64,000 nucleotides of DNA from Macrotis lagotis (GCF_037893015.1 NC_133666.1:1889467-1953466), one strand, 5' to 3'. Shown: positions 1 through 12,274, counted from the stretch's first letter. Numbers and translations are program-made. The notes: generated from the sequence alone by a model not told the origin.

Positions 1-177
1 ATTTGAACTAGTATAAAACATCCATATGCATGTAGACATACATTCAACTTAAGAGGGAAATTGGAGGGAAAAGGGAAAGGATGAAGGAGAAAATATGAAG
101 AAAAAGAGAATAATGGCAGGAGTAATCATTAGCAAAATACACACTAAGCCTGGACAGTGGACTGGAAAGAGGAGTTT

Positions 178-351
178 TTGTTGTTGTTGTTGTTGTTGTT
201 GTTTTTTAGGTTTTTGCAAGGCAAATGGGGTGAAGCGGCTCGCCCAAGGCCACACAGCGAGGTCATTATGAAGTGTCTGAGGTCGGATTTGAACCCAGGG
301 ACTCTTGACTCCAGGGCCAGTGCTCTATCCACTGTGCCACCTAGCTGCCCA
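178..351 (-). mobile_element. Marsupial tRNA-derived SINE with target duplication
   Basis: In antisense: (TTG)n tail at 178-203, 'ggtttttgcaaggcaa', then the body ending 'tgtgccacctagctgccc'. The 12-bp target duplication aaagaggagttt flanks it at 166-177 and 352-363, so this is a fairly young insertion into the surrounding L1. Confidence 0.9.
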
Positions 352-636
352 AAAGAGGAGTTTAAAAGGAAAGAAAGAAAAAGCAAGAACCCGTGACTAG
401 AGTCTGGGGGTAAAAAAAGAAGGCAGGGGAAGGGAATCAGATTACATCAAGTATAGAGCACTGGTACTAAACATATTCCTTCTCTATTAAAATGGTAAAA
501 AAAAGTATAAAAGAATAGGATGGAGGGGAATACACAATTAACAATCAGAATTGTGAATGTAGATAAAATGAATTCACCCATAGATGGTCTATTATGTTTA
601 TAGCTTTCTTCTAATATATGGATAGATGAATAGTTC

Positions 637-794
637 TGTTTTGATTTGGGTTTTTGCAAGGCAGTGAAGTTAAGTGATTTGCCCAAGTTCACACAGCTAA
701 GTAAGTATTAGGTATCTGTGGTCACATTTGTCAGGTCCTCCTGACTCCAGGACTGGTGCTCCAGCCACTGTACCACTTAGCTGCCTCCATGGAA
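637..794 (-). mobile_element. Marsupial tRNA-derived SINE inside L1
   Basis: Antisense copy ending 'gtaccacttagctgcctcc'. The target duplication gaatagttc lies at 628-636 and 795-803. Removing the SINE rejoins the L1 ORF2 text on both sides, which confirms the insertion. Confidence 0.85.
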
Positions 795-1165
795 GAATAG
801 TTCATGACCAGACAAGGGATAGAGAAACTCATAGAAAATAAAATGGGTAATTTTAATTCATAAAATTTAAAAGCTTTTCACAAACAAAACCAATGCAGCT
901 ATAATTAGAAGTGCAACAAATTTTATGATGATCTCATTACCAAGATATATATGAGGAATTGATTCAAATTTGTAAGACTGAGTCATTTTCCAATAGATAG
1001 TCAAAGAATGTGTTTTAAAGGAAAAAGATCCAAACTATCAATAACCATATAAAAATGCTCCACATCATTAATAATTAATAATTTTTAAAATGCACATGAG
1101 TTGTTGTTTCACAGACATCAGATGGGCAAAGTTGATCAAAATAATGGACAAACACTGATGAATGT

Positions 1166-1611
1166 GTTGTCATCCTATTAGTTTCTTCTTGTGAATATAT
1201 TTCATCTTGGATAAGACTTTAGTAAACAACTCCATTGCTTTATTGAATCCATTTTCACCACCATAGAAAATATCAATTAATTTTCAAACCTTCAATTGAA
1301 GTCTCTGATGAAACACATCAGATAGAGAATTCAGTTTTGAAGTTGATACATAGTTAAAATGTGAGCAACCACACTCATTTTGTCCCCAGATACACAGTTG
1401 CATATTCTCTACTACCTTCTTTGTGTCATTTTCCCATTCATAGATAGACAAAATGGGGGAAACACAAGGCAGACTGACCTTTCCTACTGTATTCCTTTGA
1501 GAGATTCACAGTGAATTTGTGCAGGACTTCTCTTGGTTTTTCTTACAGAGTACCAGAGTGTACCACTACCATTTATTGCAGGCTAAGGTTGGAACTGAAC
1601 TCAGGTCCTCC
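1166..1611. other. No recognisable feature
   Basis: AT-rich sequence with no convincing ORF or repeat signature seen by eye. The right end (about 1585-1611) carries a short scrap of a SINE body. Confidence 0.4.
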
Positions 1612-1845
1612 TGACACTTGACACTCACTAGCTATATGACTTGGGGCAAGTCATTTCACCGTGATTGTCCCTCCAGTGGTCCTGATTCATATCTGGTCAC
1701 TGGATCCAGATGGCTCTGGAGGAGAAAGTGGAGTTGATGACTTAGCACAGCAGCCCCTCACTCTAATCCAATTTACCTGCTTGTTACGGCATCATCTTCC
1801 TGATGTCATATTCTTCAAGAATGAAGGACAAATACCAAAAAATGA
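1612..1845 (+). mobile_element. Long-form marsupial SINE, 3' part
   Basis: Contains the SINE body from 'actcactagctatatgac' and the extended tail (cctgattcatatctggtcac ... ctggaggagaaagtg ... ttcaagaatgaaggacaaa). This longer SINE form recurs at 30057-30342, 38283-38580 and 46150-46480. It faces the next copy tail to tail. Confidence 0.8.
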
Positions 1846-1854
1846 TTTATATAA

Positions 1855-2060
1855 TTATTGTTTGTCCTTCATTCTCAAAGAGAACCTTGGTATGGAAAAG
1901 GTGATCATATGATTAATTGAATTTAAGTGAGGTAGGGCTGTGCAAAGTCATCAGTCTCACTCTCTCCTCCAGAGTCATCTGGATCCAGTGACCAGATATG
2001 AATCAGGACAACTGAAGATGACCCTCATGCAGTGGGAGACCTTGGCTTCAAGCTAAGATC
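1855..2060 (-). mobile_element. Long-form marsupial SINE, inverted partner
   Basis: Antisense long-form SINE tail starting 'gtttgtccttcattctcaaa'. About 30 bases at 1978-2009 are a perfect reverse complement of 1682-1713 in the preceding SINE, making an inverted pair with a ~260-bp loop. Confidence 0.8.
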
Positions 2061-3299
2061 TTTCTCAGGTCTCAGATTGTCTGAGGCAATGGCCATTCAG
2101 TGATTAAGGCTAGGTAGGAAATGAGACAAAAAAGGCCTCTTTTACCTAGTAAAAAAAACTCCAACAACAAAACCCCAACCTGGGAGAGGAAGGCAAAACA
2201 GAAACAACTGCCAACAAAACAAACTTACTCTGAGCCATCAGAACCCAAGTAATACCAAATGAAACTTAGGCTGGGATCTATCATTGGTCAATCAGTGAGA
2301 GCCAGAGTGATTTGGGCTTAATGTGTGGGTTTTAATAAAGAAATCTAAATTCTATACTGGCAAGATTTCAGTGATAAAAATTTATAATCCTTTGGGCAGA
2401 GTATCTGGAAGGAAGGGTATGATTTGATTGAGAATATTTGCATTAGATGATCTCTCAGGTTTTTTCCAGCTAAAAATTTATGATAAACTTCTTATAGAAG
2501 AGGGGTAGGGCAAAGTTACAAACCTCTTTCTCTTCCTCACTGCACTTACCAGCTCATACATAGTTCTATTTCTGGTTCCATTCTAATTGAATTCCCTACC
2601 TTATGTCTCTTACTTCACCAATCAATATTCCGAACAACTGCCAAAGGGATATTACCAAAACATGAGTCTGAATTAAATTGTTCACTAGTGAGAAAGAACA
2701 AACAGCAGTCAGATTTCTGTGAGTAGTAGTAACTACTCCATTGGGGATCCAACTGGTCAGCTCCATTTGGGCAACAATGTTTTACCCCTTTCTTTCTCCC
2801 TTCTTCCCTTCTTCTCTTCCTCCTTCCTACCTTCTCTACTTCCCACCTTCTCTCTCTCTCCTCTCTCTCCCACGCTGCTCTCCCAATGTCCACAGTTTGC
2901 ATAAGATTTTATATTGTATACATCTCCAAACTCATCTGCTGACATTTTTGCCTCTCAAGGAATCTGATCTTTGGGAGGAATGCTCGGTATACCATTTCTG
3001 TGAGCCACTTCCAGGCTCTTGATGAGTTTCTTCTCTTCCAGATCTCTATGTTTCTATCCACAGTCACCTTCTCCTCCCTAAAGGCCCAATCCCAGGTGAC
3101 AATGGCTCCTCCCTGGCAGCAGAATCACAGGAAATCCAAAAATTATAATTTTTGAAATAAATTGTTTGATATAGTATAGGCAATAGGATTCCAATGTGGA
3201 GTTACTTCTGTTTAATGATCCTAATGACCATAAACTGATTAACTACAAATCACCTGAAATCTCATCATCATGTTGTTTAACTCAACTTTGCATACTCCA
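2061..3299. other. Unassigned sequence with pyrimidine-rich tract
   Basis: No gene seen. A CT-rich tract covers about 2785-2885 (ttcccttctt-type repeats). The short open frames across it follow from its base composition and are not genes. The rest is unassigned. Confidence 0.4.
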
Positions 3300-3625
3300 T
3301 GTTTTCTCAATTTCTTTTACCTCTTCTACCTCAGGAGAGTAGAGCACTAAATGCCTACTACAGTTTGCTTTATGGAGGATTGGGATCTGGACTATGCAGA
3401 TAATTCCCCCCTTTCCATCTTCAGATCTCTTTGGTTGGAACTCCCTGGAACACTGGTTTCCTTGGGTGGTTCTTCTTTGTCCCACTTCTTAGCTTCCTTT
3501 TCTATGTCGTCTTCCCCTGTTAGACTGCAAACTCCTTGAGGGCAGGGACTGATATGTATATCCAGAATTTAGTATAATGCCTGGTACATAATAGGCATTA
3601 ATACATGCTTGTTGAATTGAATAGA
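3300..3625 (+). mobile_element. L2 LINE 3' end
   Basis: The diagnostic L2 3' end is clear at 3525-3625 (agactgcaaactccttgag, 'gcctggtacataataggcat', 'gcttgttgaattgaat'). The upstream 200 bases look like L2 but are more diverged. Confidence 0.7.
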
Positions 3626-3639
3626 ATTTAAAATAACCT

Positions 3640-4250
3640 GTACTTTTTTCATAGTCCTGACTCATTCTGATCCTCTGTCAAACACGTAGACTTGTTCCTG
3701 ATTGGACAAGGCTCCCAACTGACTGTGGCAGATGCATGCCAACACTCATTTCCAGAATCCTTGTTTACAAATTTAGACTCTCATCCAATTTCTGGTAAGA
3801 ATTAGAAAATCCCCCCCCCCAAGAGTCTAATATGATAAGCAACCTGGGGGATTTCCCCACCACATCTGGGTCTGATTAGGAATGCCCCTTCCCATATCTG
3901 GCATTGATTACTTGTTGTCAACCAAACCCATATTTAAGACCCTACTTTGAGCATGTACTGAGATTTTGCCATTGTATATACAACTCTGAGTCTTTGTTTA
4001 TTCTTGTCACCATATAATGTGTGTGTGTTTGTGTATAATTGTAGGTGCCTTTGTTTTTCCAGCTTGCTGTGCCACATGGTAATACAATTCATGCTTGTAC
4101 TAGCTTTTGGATACCAATTTGTAAATTCCCAAACCTAGATCTTTGCTCTAATCTGAGCCCTGATGCCAAATAGAGAAACATCTTTAAATACAGTGATACC
4201 ACCTCTAAGTCTTTATCTCTAAGAGACTAAAGGAAGAGTGAAAGAATCCA
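3640..4250 (+). other. Unassigned; weak LTR-like promoter and tail text
   Basis: Contains a TATA-like 'catatttaagaccc' near 3928 followed by 'gagtctttgtttattcttgtc', the kind of text found in LTR R-U5 regions. No boundary pair or target duplication was found, so it may equally be unique sequence. No gene. Confidence 0.2.
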
Positions 4251-4254
4251 TATG

Positions 4255-4500
4255 TCCAAAAATATTTATAATGACTTCTTCTGTGGTGGCCAAAAATCAG
4301 AAACTGAGAGGATATCCATCAATTAGGGAATGGCTGAGAAAGCTATGGTATAATGATTGTGATGAAATACTACTGTGCTATAAGAAATGATGCAGGGACT
4401 GATTTCAGAGAAACCTGAGAAGACTTATATGCACTGATGCAAAGTGAAGGGAACAGAAGCAGGAGAACAATATATGAAATAGCAATAACAGGTTGAAGAA
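4255..4500 (+). mobile_element. L1 3' end fragment
   Basis: Matches the extreme end of L1 ORF2: 'catcaattagggaatggctg', 'gctataagaaatgatg', 'gaaacctgagaagacttata', 'agcaggagaacaat'. Truncated at both ends. The 640 bases after it hold no feature I recognise. Confidence 0.75.
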
Positions 4501-5144
4501 AAAAGCAATTTCAAAAGACTTAAGTACTCTGATAAATGCAAAGGCAAACCATGATTCTAGAGTAGAGATGTCACATGTCGGTTGCATGTATCCAGAAAGT
4601 TCAAGTGCTGATCAAATAAGATTCAAATGTAATTGGAAAATCTCTGACAAACTAGATAAACATATAATAAAACATGTTTTCTAAGTCAATATTTGGTCAT
4701 TGGAACTTTCAGGTATCATTTTTGGTCCCTATTTCCATTTGAGTTTGATAACATTGGTATAGAAAACGGATGACAAGACACATTACACACCTCTAGGACA
4801 CACTGAGACACACTGAGTTGTGACTGATTCAGGAATTTCCTTTCATTTGTAATGATGACTCGGCTTTTTTCCTTTTTAATGAATGGAGGAGGTCATAGGA
4901 GGGAGAGGGAAGGACAGGGTTCCAACCAAACAAAATAAACAAAAAAGAAAGCCAAAAGAATGTCAGGATGAGCCATAAGCAGGAAAGAGGACGTATTTGG
5001 AATTTAACTGTTGAATTTATTCTAAACTTAAAAAAGAAAGGCAAACTTTATGTAATAATGATTCACATTTTTCATGTACAGTCTTCTCCTGTTCTACAAT
5101 ATACATGAAAATGCTCATTTTATTTGAGGTTTGTTCATTTCAGA

Positions 5145-6170
5145 ATTAAAAAAAGGTGAGGCAGCTCATCAATTGGATAATGGCTATTATGATGAGAGAT
5201 GATTCCCTACAGCATTCCATGAAGAATAAGAGTCAATAATGACTGCACGGCTTCTCTTCACAGTTTGAATCACCATCCAAACCAAATGACTCTCTCCAAA
5301 TTTACCAAGGAGCTCTTCTTCATTGTCAGATCTGATGGAGAACCTGGCCCACCTTAAAGTACGGGGTGAATGCCAGTTGTTCTTGGGAACTTCTCTGCAG
5401 CATGTGGGGCTAGTAACTCCATTCTCCTCTGCTTCATTCTCTTCTTTCTGGGTCTTGGAAACACTGCTATTTCTTGGTTCTCTTCCTTCCCATCTAATTG
5501 CTCCTTCTTAGTCTCCTTGCCCTTCCTCTCACTCGGTGTCCCCCTAGCCTTCAGCTCTATATACTGAGCTCTCTTTTCTTCCCCTTCTACTCTATAGTAT
5601 TGCACTTGATGATCTCGTTGTGATCTCTCCCATGAGCTCAATGAGCATCTCCAAGTAGATAGTCCCCAATCTAACCACCTGGAAGGCTCTGTGATTACAC
5701 TGTGCTACATGTTATGAGCTGAAAGATTATTGTGCTGTAAGAAATGATGAAAGTGATGAATTCAGAGAAGTGTGGGAAAGATTTACGTGAACTGATGCAG
5801 AGCCAAGAAAACATCAGACACAGTGACCACAATAGAAAAAACAGGCCAATGGTCAAGGGAAAGAACAATCATATGCCAATTGGAAGTGGATGTTGCAAAT
5901 TGACAAACAAGAAGCCTGGCCCCAAAGAAGAGCAAAGAGTAGATGCCTTCACCCCATCCCTCTGCAAAAGTGAGAGTTCTGAGAAAGGTAGATGATTGAC
6001 ATATTTTCAGACTTTTTCAATGTATTGATCAGTTTCTTTTCTTCTTTTTTTGTCTTTTTTTGTTATATAGAATGACTCAGAGATGGGGGAGAAGGATATT
6101 GTCATTTTGGTGATGTGAAAATAACAAAAGCCTCAACTAAAATGTATCTTAAAATAAAGTAATACCAAAA
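5145..6170 (+). mobile_element. L1 3' end fragment split by an L2 segment
   Basis: L1 text at 5145-5190 (catcaattggataatggct) resumes at about 5715 (gattattgtgctgtaagaaa, 'gaactgatgcagagccaag') and runs to about 6170. The interruption is the 487-bp L2-derived block at 5191-5677. Confidence 0.65.
5191..5677 (+). repeat. Duplicated L2 segment, copy 1
   Basis: About 487 bases nearly identical (my count ~22 differences, about 95%) to 7400-7886. The text is L2 reverse-transcriptase region in sense orientation. Unlike copy 2 it stops abruptly on both sides and sits inside an L1 fragment, so it is probably the derived copy. Confidence 0.8.
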
Positions 6171-6865
6171 TAGAGCATAGATGTGTGTGAGATATAGATA
6201 ACTATGTATCTGTCTATCTATCTATCTATGTATAGTGAGTGAACTCTTTCCTTTTTATTAAGTTTTGGGATAACCCCCAATTATACTATTTTAAAAAGCA
6301 TCTTCAGACCTTGCATTTTTAACTCCTGCTCCCTATTTCTAATTTGAGAGAACATCAAAGAGAATATGAAAGCTGTGGGTACAGGGTGCTAAGATCTAGA
6401 TTGATTGAGGTCACCCCAATTCCTGCTTCTCCCAATTCCTGTCTGGTGGGGCCTCCAGCTCTCTGATTGCCCAGCCATATCACATTCCCAGCAGGACACT
6501 GTGCTCCAGGACCTAGGGAGGCAGCCAGTGATGCAGGCACTGTTCCAGTCTAGGTGAGGCAGGCATATGAGGGGCCCAGGGCAGGGCAGTTTCAATAATG
6601 ATGGAGACATGTGTTCTGGCAACAGAACCTTGTGCATTTGTGGTGATGGAGAGCTCTAGTAAGAGCATTCCAAGAATTCAGTCCCCTCCAGGGAGGACAA
6701 TGAGCAGCTGTGGGTCCAGAGGCCCCTCTCTTGTAGAGCAGGAAATCACATTTGTCTCCAGACTCCACCACAGCCCAATGAGTTTTGCAGGACAAGAAGC
6801 TATTAAGGAACTTTGAATGGCAAGAGCTGCAAGGAGCTGGCAAGATCATGTCACTGGCTCTTTCA
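6171..6865. other. Unassigned region with short CTAT repeat
   Basis: A short CTAT-type microsatellite lies at about 6207-6232. The remainder is unique-looking, moderately GC-rich around 6400-6700, with open frames on both strands shorter than 90 codons and no recognisable protein. Confidence 0.35.
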
Positions 6866-6869
6866 TTTT

Positions 6870-7080
6870 TACAAGAGGGAAAAGTGAGATGACAGAAATG
6901 AAGCAGCTTTTGCCAGAACAGAAAGGCAACTTGGAGACCCTCTCATTTTACAAGGGAGGAAAAGGAAGTCCAGAGAATTAAGTGGCTTGTCAGACCTGGA
7001 AGGCTCGAAATAGAACCCATCTAGTCTAACGCTCATTTTACAGATGAGACAACTGAAGTCCAGAGAGGTCTTGACTTATA
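6870..7080 (-). mobile_element. MIR-family SINE fragments
   Basis: Antisense MIR landmarks 'ttttacaagaggga' and 'cattttacagatgagacaac' with 'gtccagagagg'. Possibly two overlapping diverged copies. Confidence 0.55.
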
Positions 7081-7399
7081 ACTTCCTAAGATGGGAGAGT
7101 GTGAGCAAGATAGAAGATTTTAAGGAGTGTGGGTTGGAATCCTTTAAGTGGCTAGCTCTTCAGCAAGGAGTCTTCCCCAAGGAGGAAAGAAAGTCAAGCA
7201 TGGGAGCTGGAAAGCATTCCCTCGATCTATCGGAGTCTGTTCCAACACAAGATTGGAGGAGCTGAGGATAATGTGACTTTTTCCTTCAGTTTTCCTGTCT
7301 GTCAAATAAGGGTCAAAATGTGAACCCTGGCTGTTCCAGAGAGTTAGGGAGAGGATAAAAATGAAACAATGCTTTTGTCATCAGAAAGCACTAGAGAAA

Positions 7400-8530
7400 G
7401 ATGAGAGATGATTCCCTACAGCATTCCATGAAGAATAAGAGTCAATAATGACTGCATGGCTTCTCTTCACAGTTTGAATCACCATCCAAACCAAATGACT
7501 CTCTCCAAAGTTACCAAGGAGCTCTTCTTCATTGTCAGATCTGATGGAGAACCTGGCCCACCTTAAAGTACGGGGTGAATACCAGTTGTTCTTGGGAACT
7601 TCTCTGCAGCATGTGGGGCTAGTAACTCCCTTCTCCTCCTGTTCACTCTCTTCTTTCTGGGTCTTGGAAACTGCTATTTCTTGATTCTTTTCCTTCCTGT
7701 CTAATTGCTCCTTCCTTGTCTCCTTGCCCTTCCTCTCACTCAGTGTCCCCCTAGCCTTCAGCGCTATATACTGAGCTCTCTTTTCTTCACCTTCTACTCT
7801 ATAGTATTGCACTTGATGATCTCATTGAGATCTCTACCATGAGCTCAATGAGTATCTCCAAGTAGATAGTCCCCAATCTAACCATCCAGTCCTAGTGTCT
7901 CCTCTGAGCTCCAACCTGCTATTGGCATTAGCCTTTGGGACATCTGTAATTAGCTGGCCTGGACCATTGCAAACTCAGTATATCTGAAACAGAAAATTCT
8001 ATTTCCTTCCTCTCTTCCCAATTCCACTATTTCTGTCCAGGGCACCACCAATATCCTTCTTGTCACCCAGGCTCCCAATCTCAGGGTTAGCTTCCCTACC
8101 TTGTTGTCCTCCTCCTCCTCCCTCATTGTAACTCATTCCATCTCCTCAATATCTTGCATCTATCCCCTACTCACTTTGCCCGGTCTCCATCCAAGTTTAG
8201 ACCCTTCTTTCTTGCCTAAACTATTGCAATAGGCTCCTCAATGGGTTCCTGTGACATCAGTGCCTCTCCTTGTCAATACAGCCCCAAAGTGATTTTTCTA
8301 AAGCACATGTCTGCCCATGTAACTCCCTACTCATCAAGATCCCATGTTTTGGTTTCTTGCCTCCCCTGTAAAGTTATGTTCCTTCTCTCAGTCTGCTTGT
8401 TTCCTGACTCTACTCTACTCATGCTTCTTACTTGTATTTGTGTCCTGCATCTTATTCAATTAAGATAGATGATGCTAGCTCCCAAACCTACCTTGCCTTT
8501 TCTCTACCTTGCTTGATTTGTTTGTAATAT
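7400..8530 (+). mobile_element. L2 LINE, RT region to 3' part (includes duplicated segment copy 2)
   Basis: Sense L2: RT-region text from 7400, then 'gagctcaatgagtatctcca' and the later L2 text ('ttctgtccagggcaccacca', 'ctattgcaataggctcctca', 'ctaaagcacatgtctgccca', 'aactccctactcatcaagat'). Positions 7400-7886 are the second copy of the block at 5191-5677. Because this copy runs on into further L2, it is the likely source. Confidence 0.75.
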
Positions 8531-8990
8531 CATTAACTAAAAGAGAATCTTGTCCTGTTAGCTCATTATTGAAACACTTAGCTTGGGATTATTAGATAGT
8601 GCTAAAGGCTGGTGGCTTCAGCTTGTGCCCATTCCAGTTCCCTGATAAGTCTTCATGTCTGTCACCCTGCCTGTCATGTGTCTCCCTGAGTCTGCCACCA
8701 TTCTGGAGAAGAAGTTCTGCCCTCTGAAGTGGACACCATGCCACCATGCAACCCAACCCTATATTGGGGACTTATCCACAGTCTCTCCTGAGTGAAGAAT
8801 AAGTATTGAGTTAAAGTCCAGGGACCAGCACCAGGGGCTTTCATTGGAGAAATTGGAAACCTATTCTAACTCAGATTCTGTGAGGATCTGAGAAGAGATC
8901 AAAGAGATTCATTGTGAAATGAAGAATGAGGTAGACTGAGAAAAATATGGTAAGCCTAAGGCTTATTATTTGTGAAATTTTGTGACATAC
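8531..8990. other. No recognisable feature
   Basis: Unique-looking sequence; no ORF of note, no repeat recognised. Confidence 0.4.
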
Positions 8991-9575
8991 TCCTTATAAT
9001 GCCCATCTATTGGGGAATGGCTGAACAAGCTATGGTATATAAATGTTATGGAGTACTATTGTTATGTAAGAAATCAGGAGTGGCCAGACTTCAGAAAAGT
9101 CTGGGAAGACTTGCATGAACTGATGTTGAGTGAAGTGAGCAGAACCAGAAGAACACTGAATACAGTAACACTACCATTGTCTTATGATCGGCTAAGATGG
9201 GCTCAGTTCCTCTCAGCAGTTTAGTGGTCGAGGACACTCTTGAGATACCTGTTATGGAAAATGCCATCCACATCCAGAGAAGAAACTCTGGAGTCTGAAT
9301 GCAGAACATTTAAGACTTCTTTTAGGTTGTTTCCTTCTCTCATGAATTTATCCCCTTAGTTCTGATTTTTCTTTCAGAACATGACTAATATGGAAATCTG
9401 TTAAACACGATTGTACATCTACAAACTGTATTAGATTGTTCCCTGCCATGGGGAGGGGATAGGGAAGGGAGGGGAGTAGAAAAATAGGGATCTCAAAGGC
9501 TTGCAAAAGGAGGAATGTGGAAAAAAATACCTTGGCATGCAATTGGAAAAGAAATAAATTAATTTTAAAAAAAAG
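8991..9575 (+). mobile_element. L1 3' end, 5'-truncated
   Basis: Starts 'ctattggggaatggctgaac', passes through 'gaactgatgttgagtgaagt', 'gagcagaaccagaagaacac' and 'catccacatccagagaagaa' and ends in an A-rich tail at about 9575. A weak target-duplication candidate (agaatgaggta near 8926, agaatgaagta at the 3' side) would put the left edge a little earlier. Confidence 0.8.
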
Positions 9576-10602
9576 AATGAAGTAAGCCAGCAAAAGACTC
9601 AAAGGTGACTTTAGGAGAATGAGGATATTTCCATAGAGCCTTGTTCCTAATGTGTGCCCAACACACAGTAGGCCCTTCACCAATGCTAATGTCCTTCCTA
9701 GCCCCTGCACCAGAGCAAGGTTCATCCCTAGAGGCCACTTTTCTCCTTCTGAGTTGCAGGCCCTCTCAGGTGACTGAGCTTCCTCTAATGAGCAGCTGTG
9801 GGGATCAGTTCCCAGGACTCTCCAAGCCCTGAGAAGAGCAGAGGGCCTTGGGCCCAGCAGATTCTTCCTGTCTCTGTCAGTCCCGCCCAGTTCAGAAGGC
9901 AATAATTCTTATTTCTCCCATGTCCTAAGACTTCAAGGGAAAGTTGGCCATGCATGGGTTGCAGCCACCAGTAGTCCTTCTGAATCATAAGAAGTGTGTT
10001 TGCTCAGTGGTCCAAAGACACTGGGTGAGGTGATGAGAGTTGACCAAGCCCACAGGTAAGATGTGACTTCCAGGACAGGGGTGAGGAATGGGTCTCCATT
10101 GTGTTAACTCCAACCACTGTCCAGAACTTTGCTTTTCCTCATTAAGAGAAAGGAGGGTGGCACACTCTCTCAGTGCTGGACAGGATGCTGGGCCATCTGA
10201 ACTTGAATCCCCCCCCACACACACACACACTAATATGGACAAAACCTTTTATCTCTGGAAATCTCAGTTTCCCTTCTCCTTAGGAAAATGGTTTTTCATA
10301 TAGAGCTCCTGTGAGGAAAACTTGAAGGTGCATGCAAAAGAAGTATAGCCCTAATTCATTAGGAGTCCTAAAGCTTGGTACCTTAACTTGCCCTTATGGT
10401 TCCCTCACCTATTTCCTGTAGCTCCTTTCCAACCCCTGAAATCTCCACCCTTTTCCTCTCTTTGTCTCAGTTTCCTTCAGCCCTTCAGGTTTTTTCACCC
10501 ATTTTTATTCATTCCTTTTAGCTCATCTTTCTCCTTCATGTCCTTCTCTTTGGGGCCCTAACTAGAGAGGATGTCACACATTTCAGCAGTGTCCTACTGC
10601 AT

Positions 10603-10649
<47 letters not shown>

Positions 10650-12274
10650 CACACTCACACTCATACACACACACATTCTCCAGCATGTGCTAATACCCCC
10701 TTCAGGAAATTGGACTTCTTTGTTTGAAGATGAAACCAAGGTAATGATGCAAGTTCATTGAGTTAACATGGGAGTCAAAGGTACTTTTAATAAGAATGGC
10801 GACTGAGGTGAAGGGTCTACTCAACAACTCCAGGCTAGGTTCAGTTGTGCTTGAGCAGTCAAGTTGACAAGCAAACTCTGGAGGGAAGTGGAGGTGGAGG
10901 TGATGATCCTTGTCCAGGAAGTGACATGAGGAAAGGCAAGAAAACTACTCTGTGGTGGGTGGGAAGAAAGAAGCCACTTCTGGCAAACACTGGTCCTATC
11001 CTAATACTACCTAGTGGTAGTAAGGTCCTAGGGATCTTCTAGAGATTGGACACAGTCCTACGTCCTTTATTTGAGATTCTAGGAATCTGAGCGGACATTC
11101 CTCCTGGGACAGGCAACACTACACATGAGAGCAGGGAAAAGGCCTCAAGCACCCCAACCAACCCAACCCAACCAAAGCAGAATGTGAAAAAGACCAAAAG
11201 CTAGCCCCAGATCCTAGTCCTTTTTTCCCTACTTTGGAAGGAGCAGTTCTCAAGATTTTCTTGGGCATGTGCAGAAAAGGGGAATAAAAACAAAGAAAAC
11301 AAACCCTTCAATGTGGAGGAGAAAGAAGCCTGAAACCTTAAGCCTCTGTTTCCTTTTTTTAGAACACTTCCCTGGGAGCCAGGGCCTGAACTGGAAATTA
11401 GACTGGCTGGTGGCTCTGAGTGGGCTGAATGAAGTTCAGGGAGGGAGAGGTTATCGAGGAGGTAAGGGAGGGAACCAGGAAAATTTCACTGCCCTGCCTG
11501 GTTCACTGAAGGAAGGGATGGCTAAGGATAGAGGAAGAAGCCAGGTGTCAGTGAGAGCCAAAAGTTGGAAACAGTAGAAAAAGAAATGACTAAAGAGGAC
11601 AGCAACTTTGCCACACTCAGAACATGGTGGGTCATTTTAGGACAGGACATTGGTGGGTGAGAGCCGCTTGAGGAATCTGGTGGTTGGGAGTAAGAGATCT
11701 AGCAAGAGGGGACAGGTAATAATAGTATTTGAATGATGCTGGAGAGTGTTTCAGAGTCCCTGAGATGGGGAGGGTAGGACCAAGGAGAAATGTGTGAATC
11801 ATGTTGGATGTTCATAGGAGTTGGGTCTCAGGGTGGTGTTTTCTTAAGAGCTTAGAAGGGAGAGGAAACCAGTACTTGGAGCTAAAGCATGGTGTTAATC
11901 CCTTTCCCCCAAGGGAAGGCTGGAGACCAGGCTAGAGATGTGATGGAATGGTCTTTATCCTCTTCCCTGGGAGTAGTCTGCTGCAACAGTGGCTGCTGTG
12001 AGGCAACAAGAGAAAAACTGGAGTCCTGTGGGAAGAAGGGGTGCCCTGTCCCTTCACCACAAAGGCAGGAGACTCTTTTAGCATGAAATAGCATTTTCTC
12101 CTCTTTCCACAGGAGACTAGAGACTAGGGAGGAGACGTATCTGGAGACCAAGGACTACTGTTGGAGCCAGCTTTTGCTGGATCACAGATCTCAAGGTACA
12201 CTTGGTATCTTTCCTTCAAAACTTGCTCCTCCTATTGACTTCCCCCATTTGAGTCAGTGTTACCTTACTAGACT
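9576..12274. other. Mostly unique sequence, no gene recognised
   Basis: This 2.7-kb stretch has few repeats besides the CA microsatellite. The longest open frames (about 184 codons on - at 9348-9902, overlapping the L1; 102 codons on + at 11269-11577) show no recognisable domains, and I do not call them genes. Exons of an unseen gene cannot be excluded. Confidence 0.35.
10606..10647 (+). repeat. (CA)n microsatellite
   Basis: About 21 CA units, followed by imperfect CA-rich sequence to about 10675. Confidence 0.95.

Larger units (their letters stand above)
1..1165 (+). mobile_element. L1 ORF2 fragment (sense), split by two SINEs
   Basis: Stretches at about 440-630 and 795-1165 match the marsupial L1 ORF2 reading (the 'aattcacccata' and 'gaccagacaaggga.agagaaactca.agaaaataaaatgg' landmarks, then the ORF2 C-terminal part up to 'catcagatgggcaaa'). 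The element is degraded, with many indels and no usable frame. Two younger SINEs (178-351, 637-794) interrupt it. The first 165 bases are AT-rich and may belong to the same L1, but I cannot show this. Confidence 0.6.

Noticed and set aside
3640-4250. LTR-like TATA and tail text
   Set aside because: No matching ends, no target duplication and no second copy in the window.
7381-7812. 143-codon open frame on the - strand
   Set aside because: It is antisense to the L2 reverse-transcriptase region; the near-identical copy at 5191-5677 has the frame disrupted, and no protein family is recognisable.
9348-9902. 184-codon frame on the - strand
   Set aside because: Its C-terminal half is antisense to an L1 3' UTR, so the length is fortuitous.
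11269-11577. 102-codon frame in unique sequence
   Set aside because: Low-complexity Lys/Gly-rich product without recognisable family or splice context.
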